Assembly (NCBI GenBank): GCA_026874595.1 | Contig: CM049306.1 | Coordinates: 16,945,019-17,009,018 of the forward strand | DNA: 64,000 nucleotides | Direction: 5' to 3' | Source of the DNA: Sipunculus nudus | Taxonomy: Eukaryota; Annelida; Sipuncula; Golfingiida; Sipunculidae | In this document: in pieces, positions 1 through 10,919 of the stretch | Numbering within the stretch: position 1 is the first letter of the stretch | How the letters are laid out: each line of letters begins with the position of its first letter | Notes under the pieces: model-generated | The model's input: the letters and a program-made list of their open reading frames with translations, nothing else | Told to the model about the DNA's origin: nothing | The model's database searches: none | Made by a program: the position numbers and the translations under genes

Positions 1-781
1 CTCTTAATCTCCTCTGTGCAGTTACATTAATATCAATTTTGTATTTACTGCAAAACTGCCGCAATGTCACTTTCCAGTTTGTGATGCAGTCAGCGGATTG
101 CCAGGCAAGATACAGAGCTGCAGTGAGAACTGGTTCCCTGGCACAACCATATGCCAGCCATACATCCTTGCATAACTGTATTATTTTCATGGTGTAGTCA
201 GAAATTGTCTGGTCTTCAATTCCAGTTTTGTTGCAAAACTCTGGAACCATTTCATCAACACATAGTGATCTTGCTTTCATTCCCATAGTTCTTTCTACAA
301 GTTTTACTGCCCTTCCCAACTGGACCACATCACTTTTTAACAGACTTGCTATTTCCATGAGTCGCACTGGCCAATCATGTAACCGACAAACTAAATACAC
401 ACATCCAGATGCTAAATTAAGTTTTAAATTGATTGGGTGTTTTCTGTATTTGGTATATACAGTGTTCATCATGTCTTTGCTTTCGTTTGTCATCTGTTCA
501 TTCATTGATAAAACAGAACAAAGAGTGTTGACCCTGTTCTGTGCTTCTTTGGAACCTGCAGGAACTGCCCGGACGCTGTCATCAGCTCTGATAAAGTGGA
601 CTGGCAGGGACGACAGGTAGCCCTTTGATCTGCCATCCGTTAAAGCACTGTTGTCCCAGCCGGCCTGGATATAGTCGACTGGTGACTCATCCAGCACGAA
701 GCCACAGTCCACGCAAACCACCAGTACATCATCGTCTTTATCTAAGTTGACGCTTTTACAGGATGGACATGAAGCTGCCAT
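1..781 (-). CDS. BRF2: BRF2, RNA polymerase III TFIIB-related factor, N-terminal 260 residues (partial at left edge)
   Basis: BRF2 joins TBP and BDP1 in the TFIIIB variant that recruits RNA polymerase III to type 3 promoters such as U6. Reading the minus strand from the ATG at 781-779, the frame stays open for 260 codons to the window edge with no intron. A zinc ribbon sits at the start, with CPSC at residues 5-8 and CVDC at 23-26. The first cyclin-like repeat contains CVYLVCRLHDWP near residues 127-138, and the second begins around 205 with DVWLAYG and AALYLAWQS. These stretches match BRF2 (CVLITCRQHNWP and AAAFLAWQS as I recall the human protein) better than BRF1 or TFIIB. The second repeat is cut and the C-terminal part, including the redox-sensing cysteine known in human BRF2, lies outside. 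The ATG is chosen because it immediately precedes the zinc ribbon. Confidence 0.9.
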   Translation of the reverse strand, partial: MAASCPSCKSVNLDKDDDVLVVCVDCGFVLDESPVDYIQAGWDNSALTDGRSKGYLSSLPVHFIRADDSVRAVPAGSKEAQNRVNTLCSVLSMNEQMTNESKDMMNTVYTKYRKHPINLKLNLASGCVYLVCRLHDWPVRLMEIASLLKSDVVQLGRAVKLVERTMGMKARSLCVDEMVPEFCNKTGIEDQTISDYTMKIIQLCKDVWLAYGCAREPVLTAALYLAWQSADCITNWKVTLRQFCSKYKIDINVTAQRRLR

Positions 782-990
782 TGTTATACCCTCACTGTTA
801 TCGTATTAACTTTACGATAAGCGATGTGAAAAAGCTACAACTGAACCTAACGTCCCTCCGTCATGCTTTCGAGTGTTGCTGAATTGTTTCATTCAGTGGC
901 GCCGCCTATCGCTATATTTCATATGGACTTGTGCCAATACGTGTCGAATGTTAATCACCCGTATTCGCCTCTATCTTGTCAACATATAGC
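782..990. promoter_or_regulatory. Probable bidirectional promoter between BRF2 and HAUS8
   Basis: About 209 bases separate the BRF2 start codon from the best candidate HAUS8 start codon on the opposite strand. The segment is less AT-rich than the introns and is free of the transposons found elsewhere. It contains an inverted repeat, TTATCGTA at 798-805 and TACGATAA at 813-820, and a GTGGCGCC-containing patch near 897. No TATA box is convincing. The bidirectional role is inferred from gene orientation only and depends on the tentative exon 1. Confidence 0.45.
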
Positions 991-1028
991 ATGAATCCAA
1001 CTGACAATTTATTCGCAACATTTCACAG
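991..1028 (+). CDS. HAUS8: HAUS8 candidate exon 1 (start codon; tentative)
   Basis: ATG at 991 opens a frame of 12 codons plus two bases, reading MNPTDNLFATFH and then a split codon, followed by a donor AG|GTACAC at 1029. The phase fits the exon proposed at 18237, and the position is head-to-head with BRF2, as expected for a first exon. The exon is short, carries no recognisable motif, and the intron that follows is 17 kb. Another first exon could lie elsewhere in that intron. Confidence 0.35.
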
Positions 1029-1517
1029 GTACACACTGTGCAAGATGAACTTCAAGTTTTTTAGTTCCGACAGCTGGCTGAACAAACCAGCAGGGAAAGG
1101 ACCAAGCTATGCATTGTTGAAATGGTATCGACTAACATTTAGATGTCGAAGTCGGGAGTTGGAAGTCCGACATGACAACATCATGAACATGTTGAGCCGT
1201 TGAGAGAACCGTGACTAAAGCCCCGATCATTTTCTGCATTGAAATGTGGAATATTGGCATGGAAATTCAGCAATAAGAATAAAATATAGAATAAAACTAA
1301 TATGGGAGTGATATTGATACTTAATTTTGGGATAATAAACTGGACCTTTATCTGTCCTTTGAATACATGAGTGAAAGCGAGAACGTGTGAATGGATGATA
1401 TTTTCTGCATATTAGGATTCCTTTTTGTCCAAAACTCATACCAAATATTTTATTTAGAAAATAAGCAAAATTGCTATGATAAATAAATTAATCAAGTGCT
1501 CTGTCCTGTATTAATAA
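1029..1517. other. Start of intron 1, no feature seen
   Basis: AT-rich sequence directly after the candidate first exon. Frames here are short and carry no recognisable domain. I see no repeat structure until the small element at 1518. Confidence 0.4.
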
Positions 1518-1690
1518 CAAGGGCGGACTGGGTCACCAGTGCCAAAAAGAAGAAGAGAGAAAAAAATATCCTGATGCTTGTGGACCAACGGGTATGAACT
1601 AAATATTGATGTCGGCTGGCCGATGGCATGAAACTTGGACCGCTCTTAATCAGATTTACAAGGCCTGTCCCCCGCCCCAGTCCGTCCCTG
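1518..1690. mobile_element. Short hAT-like inverted-repeat element (MITE)
   Basis: The left end CAAGGGCGGACTGGG and the right end, whose complement reads CAGGGACGGACTGGG, form imperfect terminal inverted repeats of about 15 bp around a 173-bp body. Ends of the type CAGGGxCGGACTGGG are common in hAT MITEs. I could not find a clean 8-bp target duplication, so it may be an old copy. Confidence 0.45.
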
Positions 1691-2455
1691 AATAAAACGC
1701 GAGAAAACCAATTTTATGTGAAAAATACCATATACTAAATAAAACAAAAATAAGTGACAGTCTGAAGATTCCAGGTCCTAAACACTATGCATATTAGTGG
1801 TATGCCGATTTAACGATAAAATCGATGATTGGTCGTTTTCTTTCAAAATCGTTTAAATCAGTTGCATTTTTGCAAAATCTATTAAAACGATTATGTATGC
1901 AAATGCAAAGAATTTAATCCTGTCAGGGATATACGAACACAAAGAAACGAACAGCATCGAAACGGGACCTTGCGCTGCCAACGATCGTCCGACGGGAAGT
2001 CTACCTTGGATGCTAGCACGGTTTCCGCGCAAGGCAGGTGGAGAATGATACTACGTTAGATCTATGCGGGTGAATTGTTGGTTTCATTATGAATACCGAT
2101 ATACATGTCAGACAATTTACTGGGACTCAATATTTTATGTACTAATATACGGCAGATGTAAAGGTAATAAAGTACATGAAATAATCGATTAATAATCGGT
2201 CACCGGTCGTTTTGATTGTTCAGTTAATTATGAATCATCGATCATGATTTTAAAATCACTTCCTATCATTTTAAATGCATATTAAACTTGAATTTCAGAG
2301 GGGTTAGTACTTAATAATGCATTATTTTATCATGTGATACAATTATTCTGATTCAATATACAGTGCCACCAACTGGCTGTGAAATGAATGCATGCTAGAA
2401 TGCATGAATGAATGTGTATATATATGCATAAATTAATGCACAACTGAATGCACAA
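1691..2455. other. Intron sequence with diverged ATCGAT-rich repeats
   Basis: Between about 1800 and 2260 the sequence has several short related pieces such as AAAATCGATGATTGGTCG and ATAATCGGTCACCGGTCG. They could be ends of a degraded element. Borders cannot be set and no coding potential is visible. Confidence 0.25.
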
Positions 2456-2546
2456 ATGAATGCATGAATGTATGAATGTATGAATGTATGAATGTATGAA
2501 TGTATGAATGTATTAATGTATGAATGAATGAATGAATGAATGAAAA
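2456..2546. repeat. GAATGTAT / GAAT microsatellite
   Basis: Tandem 8-bp ATGAATGT units pass into 4-bp GAAT units, within a wider GAATGCAT-rich stretch from about 2385 to 2590. This is a simple-sequence repeat with no spacer structure. Confidence 0.9.
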
Positions 2547-3286
2547 CATGAATACATGAATGGATAAATGAATTGATGGATGAATGGAGGGAGGAAGAAA
2601 GGGAGACCTCGAGTGATGAGATAAATGAACATAATCTATTTTATGGAATTTTATGATATTTTCTTTACAAATTTATAACCCTCTTCTTCTGTCATATAGA
2701 CATAATTAAAGTGTCTTATGTGATTATTTACAAATTGGTGTGGTTGCTGCATACAATGTTTTACTGTGTTTATTCAGTTTTATTTTTACTAACAATCGGA
2801 TCTGTTATGGGACATTTCCTGCTCAAAGTCTGGAATGAACCACTATTCAAAATATTTTATCAACTTTTCATATCGGAATATACTGGGGGATCTTTACATT
2901 GGTCAAACAAGTGGCACGGATACATACATACAAACAGTCGTTATATATACCCATGCACGTACCCTCAATACAAGCGTAATTTAATTAGTATATAGCTCAT
3001 ATCATCCTGGGAAATATTGGTAAAACAGCTATATGCAAATTATGGTATCCGGCATCTGACATAAGACGTCCAGTGTTTAATATGTAAATGTATTACTTGT
3101 TTGTGAATGTTTCCAAGCAGAGAACAGGACTGGGCGGGAAGTTAAAATGGCAAGCAAGCGGGCACTTTATAAGCCCATTGAAAATGAGAGTGTGGAAATC
3201 AAAAACAAACGGTAAGAAGGTCAACATGTGTTTTCTTTGTCACCAACAAATGAAAGATAATCATGGTTACAGCCACTGAATTTGTA
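2547..3286. other. Intron sequence, nothing recognised
   Basis: AT-rich, with a short open frame of about 94 codons at 2711-2995 that is hydrophobic by composition and has no domain, no codon bias and no splice context I trust. Confidence 0.35.
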
Positions 3287-3374
3287 GAGCCAAAGACAGT
3301 TTTCTTCTCTCAGCCTATTATCGCCCAAACGAGCCAAAGACAGTTTTCTTCTCTCAGCCTATTATCGCCCAAAC
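3287..3374. repeat. Two exact tandem copies of a 44-bp unit at the foldback insertion site
   Basis: Copies at 3287-3330 and 3331-3374 are identical. Both end in TCGCCCAAAC. The 9-bp sequence TCGCCCAAA occurs again at 4474-4482, on the far side of the inverted-repeat element, so the second copy also supplies its left target duplication. Confidence 0.9.
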
Positions 3375-3697
3375 GGTCGGTCTTTTTACCGAGCGCTAGC
3401 GCTCGGTTGGACTTTTTACCGAGCGCTACCCTGGATTCACACCAGGCATTGCTCTGACCCGCGTGGGGCTACCGAGCGCTCGGACTTCTTACCGAGCGCT
3501 ACCCTGCCCTAACAATGCAATGGGCAGTGTTTTTACATACTTTGGACTACCAAGCGCTAGGGACTTTTTACCGAGGGCTACCCTGGATTCACACCAGTCA
3601 TTGCTCTGACCCGGCAGGGGCTACCGAGCACTCGGACCTTTTTACCGACTCAGAGCGCTACCTTGTTCTAACAACGGGCAACGCGCAAACCATAGGC

Positions 3698-3755
<58 letters not shown>

Positions 3756-3879
3756 TACGATAAACATACATATAAATTCAACATATATATGTTTAAATAC
3801 ATTTATTAATATATCAGTAGCCTATATAAATATAATATATAATTAAAATTATGCTATATATTTATATATATATATATCA

Positions 3880-3948
<69 letters not shown>

Positions 3949-4473
3949 CGAGCGAAAGAGACAATGTAAAGAAAAAGAGAGCGCTATACCATAGCCTATA
4001 TAATATTTATCCGATATAGGCTATAAAGGAGAGAGAGAGAAAGAATGAAAGAGAGAGAAAGAAAGAGAGACAGACAGAGAGAGAGAAGAACCTGAAAAAA
4101 GTTCTTAGCGCTCGTTAGTCCCAAGCCCAAGATGTTTGAAGTATGTAAGAACACTTAATTCCCGTTGTAAGAGCAGGGTAACGCTCGGTAAAAAGTCCCA
4201 AGCGCTCGGTAGCCCCACGTGGGTCAAAGCAATGACTTGTGTGACCCCAGGGTAGCGCTCGGTAAAAAGTCCGAGCGCTAGGTAGCCCCATGCTGGTCAA
4301 AGCGATGCCTGGTGTGAATCCGGGGTAGCGCTCAGTAAAAAGTCCGAGCGCTCGGTAGCCCCATGCTGGTCAAAGCGATGCCTGGTGTGAATCCAGGGTA
4401 GCGCTCGGTAAAAAGTCCTACCGAGCGCTAGCACTCGGTAGCGCTCGGTAGCGCTCGGTAAAAAGACCAATCC
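3374..4473. mobile_element. Foldback element with long inverted repeats of ACCGAGCGCT modules
   Basis: The left arm (about 3374-3690) and right arm (about 4115-4473) are inverted copies. Each is built of tandem modules of about 85-90 bp containing CTTTTTACCGAGCGCTACC, a piece like CACACCAGGCATTGCT, and GGGGCTACCGAGCGCT. Terminal GGTCTTTTTACC is present on both ends. A perfect 9-bp direct repeat TCGCCCAAA flanks the element (3365-3373 and 4474-4482). Foldback and Mutator-like elements make duplications of this size. The core is simple-sequence DNA and no transposase frame is seen, so this is non-autonomous. Confidence 0.75.
3709..4083. repeat. (TG)n, (TA)n and (GA)n core of the foldback element
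   Basis: Runs of TG (about 3710-3737), TA (3738-3755 and 3860-3927) and GA (3929-3950 and 4030-4083) fill the loop between the two inverted arms. Simple-sequence loops are common in foldback elements. Confidence 0.85.
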
Positions 4474-4482
4474 TCGCCCAAA

Positions 4483-5522
4483 TACTTCAGAGAATTTGGG
4501 GACTCTGACATTTGTAATATAATATACTATTTATTATCCACTTGTCCTAATATACTTTGACAAGGATGTTTGGCCGAACTATAGCCGCCTGCAGCGACGA
4601 AACGTCTTGCACCGTTGACAGACGAATGTACCCTCGGATATACCTAACATTTTATAGTTAGCCTTGGTGTAGACAGAGTGTCCGTCTCTATAATACAGAG
4701 ATTGAAAGCACTGCATGCATTCTTGTGGTGCCCTGTCTGATATTACTAAATGTCCCTCCTCTGGCCAAATTACCAAACATTATCTAGCAAACATACCCTT
4801 ACCTACGACTCCTTACTTGTTTTCTTGCTCAAATAAGAAAATGAAACATATAATCCAGGTTCAAAGTTAAGAAGCGATGCTCGCAGTTTTCTAACCAAAC
4901 ATGATATGTTGCTTTAGGGTCAAGGACACAGGGAGAAGCCAGTTTTCAAATTCCTTTCTCTGACTGGCTGTTTGGTTTCAGTCTCATTCATCTTGGGAAT
5001 CCAACTTAATTCCAAGCATAACATTTACTGCCTGGTCCCTAAAATAGTGCCATCTAGTGAATAAAACAGAAAGTGCAAGCAAAACAATGGTTCCAAGCGG
5101 GGGTGGTTGCCACCTGCAAATTTTCTCGTTTTCACTTATTAGAAATGGTTCACACACCAAGTAAAGACCAACGTTTGTTTATTTTAAGCTTATTATCTAA
5201 TTTATCTAAATATCTGTGTCCTCGCTCGCACACCAATATTTTCAAGAGTGCTCGTAAGTCTCGCTGGGAGGCTTACTAAGTAGGCTACCCTTGGTGGCTA
5301 GCCGAAATATAGAATTTGTCCTACGCTTCCAGTCTAATGTCTACCTGTGCACTTCTGACATTCATCATAGATAGGTAGATCAGAAAAAATTGACATTTAA
5401 ATATTTTCTAACAAATTTGGTATCATTGGATAGGAAATGTGATGAATAACATGTTTGTTTTTAATATGATTTGAAAACATTATTAAATTCAGAGATATTT
5501 CAGAAAAACAACTCTTGAATTT
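4483..5522. other. Intron sequence, nothing supported
   Basis: A 65-codon minus-strand frame at 4579-4776 has two CxxC pairs, but I see no homologous family and no splice evidence. The rest is AT-rich without repeats I can define. Confidence 0.3.
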
Positions 5523-5531
5523 GAGTGAACT

Positions 5532-6092
5532 TTGCCCGATTGAATGGGACTCAATATTATTAGGCCCTGCCATATATTGAGTCGATAGCCATACAGTGAG
5601 AGTTTCTACAATATAAGCTTGGACTACACGCCACCAAATGCCCTTGTAACCAGTATCAACAGGTGTTTATTACCCTCGCGTGCAGTCATTCTTCAGCGCC
5701 GGGCCTGTTGAAACAAAATGTATCAACATTTTAGCTGTCAATCACTCGAGTCAGCGGGCTATCAGTGAGGTTATCAAGTGCACCTGTTCGACTGTTCTTC
5801 TCTGTCCCTACTAAACTCGCTGACATGCCTCTGGTTAAATGGTCAGTAAATGTTTAAAAATGATGATCAAAATTTGATTTTAGTTGCTATCGAAACCATG
5901 AAACACATACTTTTTGGTGTTAAAATGGTATAATCCTGTGTCTTGTTGTTTGGCAGTAAACAGGCAGTCAAAGAAGATGCAATGGATCCGTTGCATCTTC
6001 CGTGGCTTATATTGTAGAAACTCTCTTTCTATGGCTATCAGACTCAATATATGGCAGGGCCAAATGATATTGAGTCCGATTCAATCGGGCTA
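5532..6092. mobile_element. 561-bp MITE with 90-bp inverted repeats and a 9-bp target duplication
   Basis: Arms at 5532-5622 and 6003-6092 are inverted copies of about 90 bp, both beginning T(T/A)GCCCGATTGAAT and containing GGCCCTGCCATATATTGAGT. GAGTGAACT flanks the element on both sides (5523-5531 and 6093-6101), a perfect 9-bp duplication. Near the right arm a second hairpin has GAAGATGCAA and TTGCATCTTC arms. No transposase is encoded; long arms plus a 9-bp duplication suggest a Mutator-like source. Confidence 0.85.
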
Positions 6093-6101
6093 GAGTGAAC
6101 T

Positions 6102-6586
6102 GGGCTCAGAATCAGCCCCAAAAACTGTGACCAGCAGCTGCCAGCCAACCCAGCCTGGAGTGACTTGGCCCAGTACCAGCTGTTAAAGCTTGGCTTAGCA
6201 GTGTCCCACCCATACCTGACAGGGTGGGGGTGTGTGTTTCAAGTGTACTAATTAATTAATACTCTAATACTCCTTCTTGTGTTTGTTATATATATATTAC
6301 CAATATATATCATAATATATTTTATATACATGTTCAGTGGTGTTATTCAGATAAACTAAAGTTTATTCAATTAATAGTCATTGCATATTTTGGAGGAGAC
6401 TTTTTAAACATGGTCAACATTTGTCACAAATATCGAGCTCTTAAGTATAAAAACACTCGTACAATAATATGTAGAGAAAGTTAAAACATTTTCTTTGATA
6501 GTAGAATACAAATACTTGTAAAAAGAAAAAAAATGAAGCAGTGAATGTGTATAGTTTTTTTTTTAAATCTTGAAAAGACAATTTTA

Positions 6587-6657
<71 letters not shown>

Positions 6658-7767
6658 TTTTGCAATTACCATAGATGTATGTTTAATTATCTATCAATCT
6701 TGAACAAGAGTACATGAAATAAAAAAAACTTAAGATCACTTGATCAACTGCTTTCTCTTTCAGAAAAAAAAATTATTGAAAGAAAATTGGTTAATACTGC
6801 TTTAATTTTAGGCCTATTATTTTACAATTTATATTTTTAACAATTATTTTGATACAAATACAATTAAAATAAAAAATTTACAACTGATAATTGAATATAT
6901 GTAAGTTATGATATTATAGTAAAGGTTGCTAAACATAAATTTTCAAGCAAAATGTAAAAATTAATTTTGGGGCCGGATGTCAATATATGTTTAAGTTAGA
7001 ATAAAAAACAAATATAATATGACCTGAATATAATGACAAACTAAGTAAAAAATTAACCAGTTATTCAGTTAACTGTCAAATCTGGTTTATCACATGTTTA
7101 TCACAGGAGCGTCGCTGTGAAAATAACTGTAAACACGGGCGACCACGCTGGCAGTCATGCCAGCTGACCAGCTGACAAGGTTTTACTCAGGATACAATTT
7201 TGGGCGTCCAATATCTTGGCTGATCAAACTCCAATTTCTTTGCGGATTGGATCATTATAAAGCTAATTTAATGTTTTACTTGTTTTTATCATGTTAATAA
7301 GCCGCACTCAAATTGATATATGTTTAATTGTTGGTTCATTTCAACATTCGACTTTGTCAGCCCATCCCGCTGCTTGGACGATGTTTCTTTGCTTGAAAAC
7401 ATCAAATATGGCTACCCTACATGATCATTGGATGATCTTATCACATGACTAGGGGATTCTGTCATTTGCATACAATCCATGAATGGGTATTTACGGGTTG
7501 GGATCAGGTGACTGCAGACCACATGGGTCACAAGAAATGGGGTCAAAAGTGGGGTGTGCCACCTGTGGCGGCACCTGATGGAATCTGACGTACCTATCCT
7601 AGACCCATTTATTTTCTGATCTACTGTATGATTCCTTAATCTTTATTTTTAGTAGTTATAGAAACCGTACAGTGTGTTGTAAATATTGAACATGTAAGAT
7701 GGATTCTATAGTAGCTACAGGTGTTTGTAATTCAATAGTTTAGAGACTTATAGCATTATAAAATTAA
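6102..7767. other. Intron sequence with a TA microsatellite
   Basis: Very AT-rich with no gene signal. The only clear feature is a (TA)n run at about 6588-6652. Confidence 0.4.
6588..6652. repeat. (TA)n microsatellite
   Basis: Uninterrupted alternating TA for about 65 bases. It creates a spurious YIYI frame on the minus strand. Confidence 0.95.
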
Positions 7768-8303
7768 TTAAATCTTGGGTAAAATTTAGACCCAGTTGTG
7801 GCTGTGTTGCAAACACAGAGCCACAGGTCCCTGCCTTCATTTATCTAGCAGATGAGAGTAGGCTACACCTGATGTTGGGTGCCTATCCCAGTGCCCCTGT
7901 GCAGTTGTATCAAGTAGCAGTGTGCTTCATGTGTTACATCATCACTGGTGCATGGTTTGAGTGTCCTTGTAACTGGACCACTGGCTACACATGGCCACTG
8001 GCCACAGGCAGCGTTGTTACCAGAGTTACAAACTGGATTGTTTCAGCTGGCCAGGTGCATGGATCACATTTCAGCTGGATGGGTCAGTAAGTTGGCAGTG
8101 ATAATGTAACACATGCAGTGCTCACGGCTAGCCTGAAACAATCACCCGGGGCTTAACCATAGGTTAAATGTACTCAAATTGGGTACATCGTTTGTCACCT
8201 GCATGCACTCCTGTCAGCTAGATAAATGAAGATGGGGGCCTGTGACTTTGTGTTCACAACAGAGCCAAAACTAGGTCTAGGGTAAAATTGTAAAGATTAA
8301 GCT
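7768..8303. mobile_element. MITE with imperfect inverted repeats of about 75 bp (borders approximate)
   Basis: The left part at 7785-7850 (TTAGACCCAGTTGTGGCTGTG through TTCATTTATCTAGC) is mirrored at 8218-8290, whose complement reads TTCATTTATCTAGC outward to TAGACCTAGTTTTGGCTC. Identity looks near 80 percent, so the copy is old. No target duplication could be fixed. The 72-codon frame inside (7872-8090) is not credible as a gene. Confidence 0.6.
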
Positions 8304-8606
8304 CAAAATAAAGGCCGTCCTTCCTAAGGGATATCGATGAGTAACTGCAAAATATGCTGCATAGGTATCAAGTTTCATGGATACCCGCGGCATTAAAAAC
8401 TTTAATAAAACTGGAGAATGTAAATTCTGTACGGGGCAAAAAATTGTTTAAAATCAAATATTGTGTATGACAGGGAACCTATGCATTCGGGTCATGTCAA
8501 GAATGTCAAGAATAAAGACAACCAATTTTGACTCTGCTGGAGGTTGATGGAGGGTATAATGCTTGATGTGGGGAAACCCAGGGAAATCCCAAACTAGACA
8601 TGTTTG
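8304..8606. other. Intron sequence, nothing recognised
   Basis: Unstructured intron sequence between the MITE and a family A fragment. Confidence 0.3.
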
Positions 8607-8960
8607 TTTTTTAGCTCAGCTGACTGTAAGTTATCTCAGCTATAGCGATCACTCTTTGTCCATCGTCTTCTCGTCAGTCTGTCTGTCCGTTAACCTGGCA
8701 CAAATCCTAACCGCTGGACCTAGAATCTTGTAACTTGACATTCTGAGAGATCCATGAAAAATTTCATTGGAAACCTGAAATTAGGTCTCTGTTACCCATA
8801 TCCTTCGAGCTATGGGGCCCCAAAGTACCCCCCAGAAAAATTTCATATAAAAACTTCAATATCTCATTAAGGTCTAATCATCGTCAAAAATCATGAAAAT
8901 GACATTTTTCTGAAAAAAAAAACCATCTGGTTTTATAGATGTTTGCTGTATCCATCTTTT
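8607..8960 (+). mobile_element. Family A-II element, 5' fragment
   Basis: Begins with TTTTTAGCTCAGCTGAC and the partner GTTATCTCAGCT, then TCTGTCTGTCCGTTAACC, a CACAAATCCTAACCGCTGG piece and the block ending in AACTTCAATATCTCATTAA. The 3' part (modules, palindrome and CTTG end) is missing, so this is a truncated insertion. Confidence 0.7.
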
Positions 8961-9315
8961 CACAAAAACACGTTCCTAGGGTTATATTGTATCAATTAGA
9001 AACACAAGTACCTGTATTTTAATTCAGATGTCAGCCCAACGTGGGGTGCAAACAGGACCAGCTGTCAGCTCGGCGAGAGTTAGCAGCGTGTAAGTTGCTT
9101 ATTAACCATGCGCTCGTGGTATTAGGCAAATGGTTGATTGACAGGCGTGGGGAAGCCGCGGTCAGTCAGCCAGGAAAGAGCTTATCTTTATTTCTGGCAC
9201 TTACTAATTGGCACTAATTAATACAAACATGTCCCCCTATACGCCTAACCCAGAAGTAAACTGTACATCGTACTCCTCCAGTCGCCAAATAATGTCTATG
9301 TCACTGCCCTAAAAT

Positions 9316-9756
9316 ATGTTAGTGTCACCCAATAATGGTCCTGGCACCAAGAATATACCCAGAAATATGAATTTACTGATTGTTATTTCTGTAATATTGA
9401 CCCTGCTATACATTATAACATTTTCTCTCAGGGTTCATCATTACATCGCCAAAACCATTACTGAATACATAGTTCCTTCTTCTATAATATACATTATCTT
9501 CAAACTGAACGTCATGGGTCGAAGAAAAAAGAGTAGAAAGAGGGAAGATAAAATTCGCTGTTTAAACGAGAGACCGTCACATACTGCTGATCACAAGGTT
9601 CCCGTGTCCGTAACCAAACTACACAGAGATGACAATTCTGAGTCGTCAAGTGACGAAAACATGAACTCAGTACAACCGGGAGTTCCAGAATCAGTCACCT
9701 ACCGTCTGTGGCAGTGCTGCCAACTTGCTATGTTGTTGGCTACCGCAGCAGTCTGA
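9316..9756 (+). other. Unassigned 146-codon open frame in intron 1
   Basis: This is one of the longest open frames in the window. Its first part is hydrophobic (LLIVISVILTLLYIITFSL at about residues 18-36) and a second ATG at 9514 starts a basic stretch MGRRKKSRKRED followed by an acidic Ser-rich stretch. A good acceptor-like TTTTCTCTCAG ends at 9431 inside it. Local G+C is higher than around it. It could be an alternative or missed HAUS8 exon, a small gene, or chance. No donor in the right phase convinced me. Confidence 0.25.
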
Positions 9757-10919
9757 ACATGATATAGACGTTTTCATACTTGAATGTAAATACTGAATGT
9801 ACAAAATGTATACTGAAGTGAATGTACATACTGAGTGCAGGCTGTGTATAAATCTTTAAAGGTGAATATTTATGTATATGTTGAGGCCCAGATTAGAATC
9901 TGGCCCAATTTAAAACTGGGCCAGCCCAGATCAAAATTTTGATTTGGACCAGTCCAGATCAAAATTCTAATCGGGGCCAGACCAGTTTTAAACTGGGCCA
10001 GCCCAGATTAAAATTTTGATCTGGGCCGGTCCAGATTAAAATCCTGTGGTGAAGACTTCAGGATTTAAATCTGGTCTGGACTGATTTTAAACTGGGCCAG
10101 CCGAGATTGGAATTTTGATCTGGGCTGGTCAGGTTAACAATCCTGTTGAGGACTAATTTTAAACTGGACCAGCCCAGATCAGAATCCTTATCTACTCCTA
10201 AGCTGGCTTCTATTACACTTTATTTACCTAACTGGTCTTTAATCAATTCCAAGAATTTGTAAAACATTGAAAGTCAATAATAATTAATATTTTATGAATT
10301 TATTTCATATTCTATGAAAATATCATTGGTCGGACTCCTGTCATATTTATTCATTGAAATTAGGTGACTGAAATTTAGCAAACAGAAAAATATATATCTA
10401 GTTTACATAAAATAGGTTGATATTTGCTAATTTGTGTGAATTATTAACACAATCCTAATGTATTTAGATAGAACAGTGGGAACAATATTCACCAACTCAG
10501 CATTTTAACAATTGAAGGTAGAGAATATTTGTATTGCAGCATTTAACTATCTTCAATTTAGATTAGTTATCAGTTAATAGATTAGCTTTTTTTTTAAGTT
10601 ATTAACTCCAAAGTGAAACCTCCACCATGTTTGTCACCCTCTGAAATAAAATTCTTATCCAGTTTTCACGCATGTTCACCATTATTTTTGAGACGGCCAA
10701 ATGACAGCAATTATATCATTTATTCAGCTGTGGATTTTCTGCTACATGTATTGAAAATTACAGTGATGGTATCACAAAGGTCTCCCTAGCCCCATATTAG
10801 GGCACAATGTCATGTGGCTCACCCAAATGAGCATCGAGATATATTACTTTTGTTCACTTATAAATGAGAAAAGCTGTTTTTTTTATTATGCATGTATATA
10901 TTTAATATTACACATATAA

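Noticed and set aside
228-620. Plus-strand frame of 130 codons over the BRF2 region
   Set aside because: It is the antisense shadow of the BRF2 coding sequence, which has clear zinc-ribbon and cyclin-repeat motifs on the other strand.
1801-2260. ATCGAT-rich area as a defined transposon
   Set aside because: Related short pieces are visible but no consistent ends, arms or target duplication.
4579-4776. Minus-strand 65-codon frame with two CxxC pairs
   Set aside because: Possible zinc-binding pattern, but no family recognised, no splice sites and no second supporting feature.
6441-6665. Frame with a long YIYIYI run
   Set aside because: Translation of the (TA)n microsatellite.
7872-8090. 72-codon frame in the 7768-8303 MITE
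   Set aside because: It lies in the loop of a degraded inverted-repeat element and has no recognisable features.
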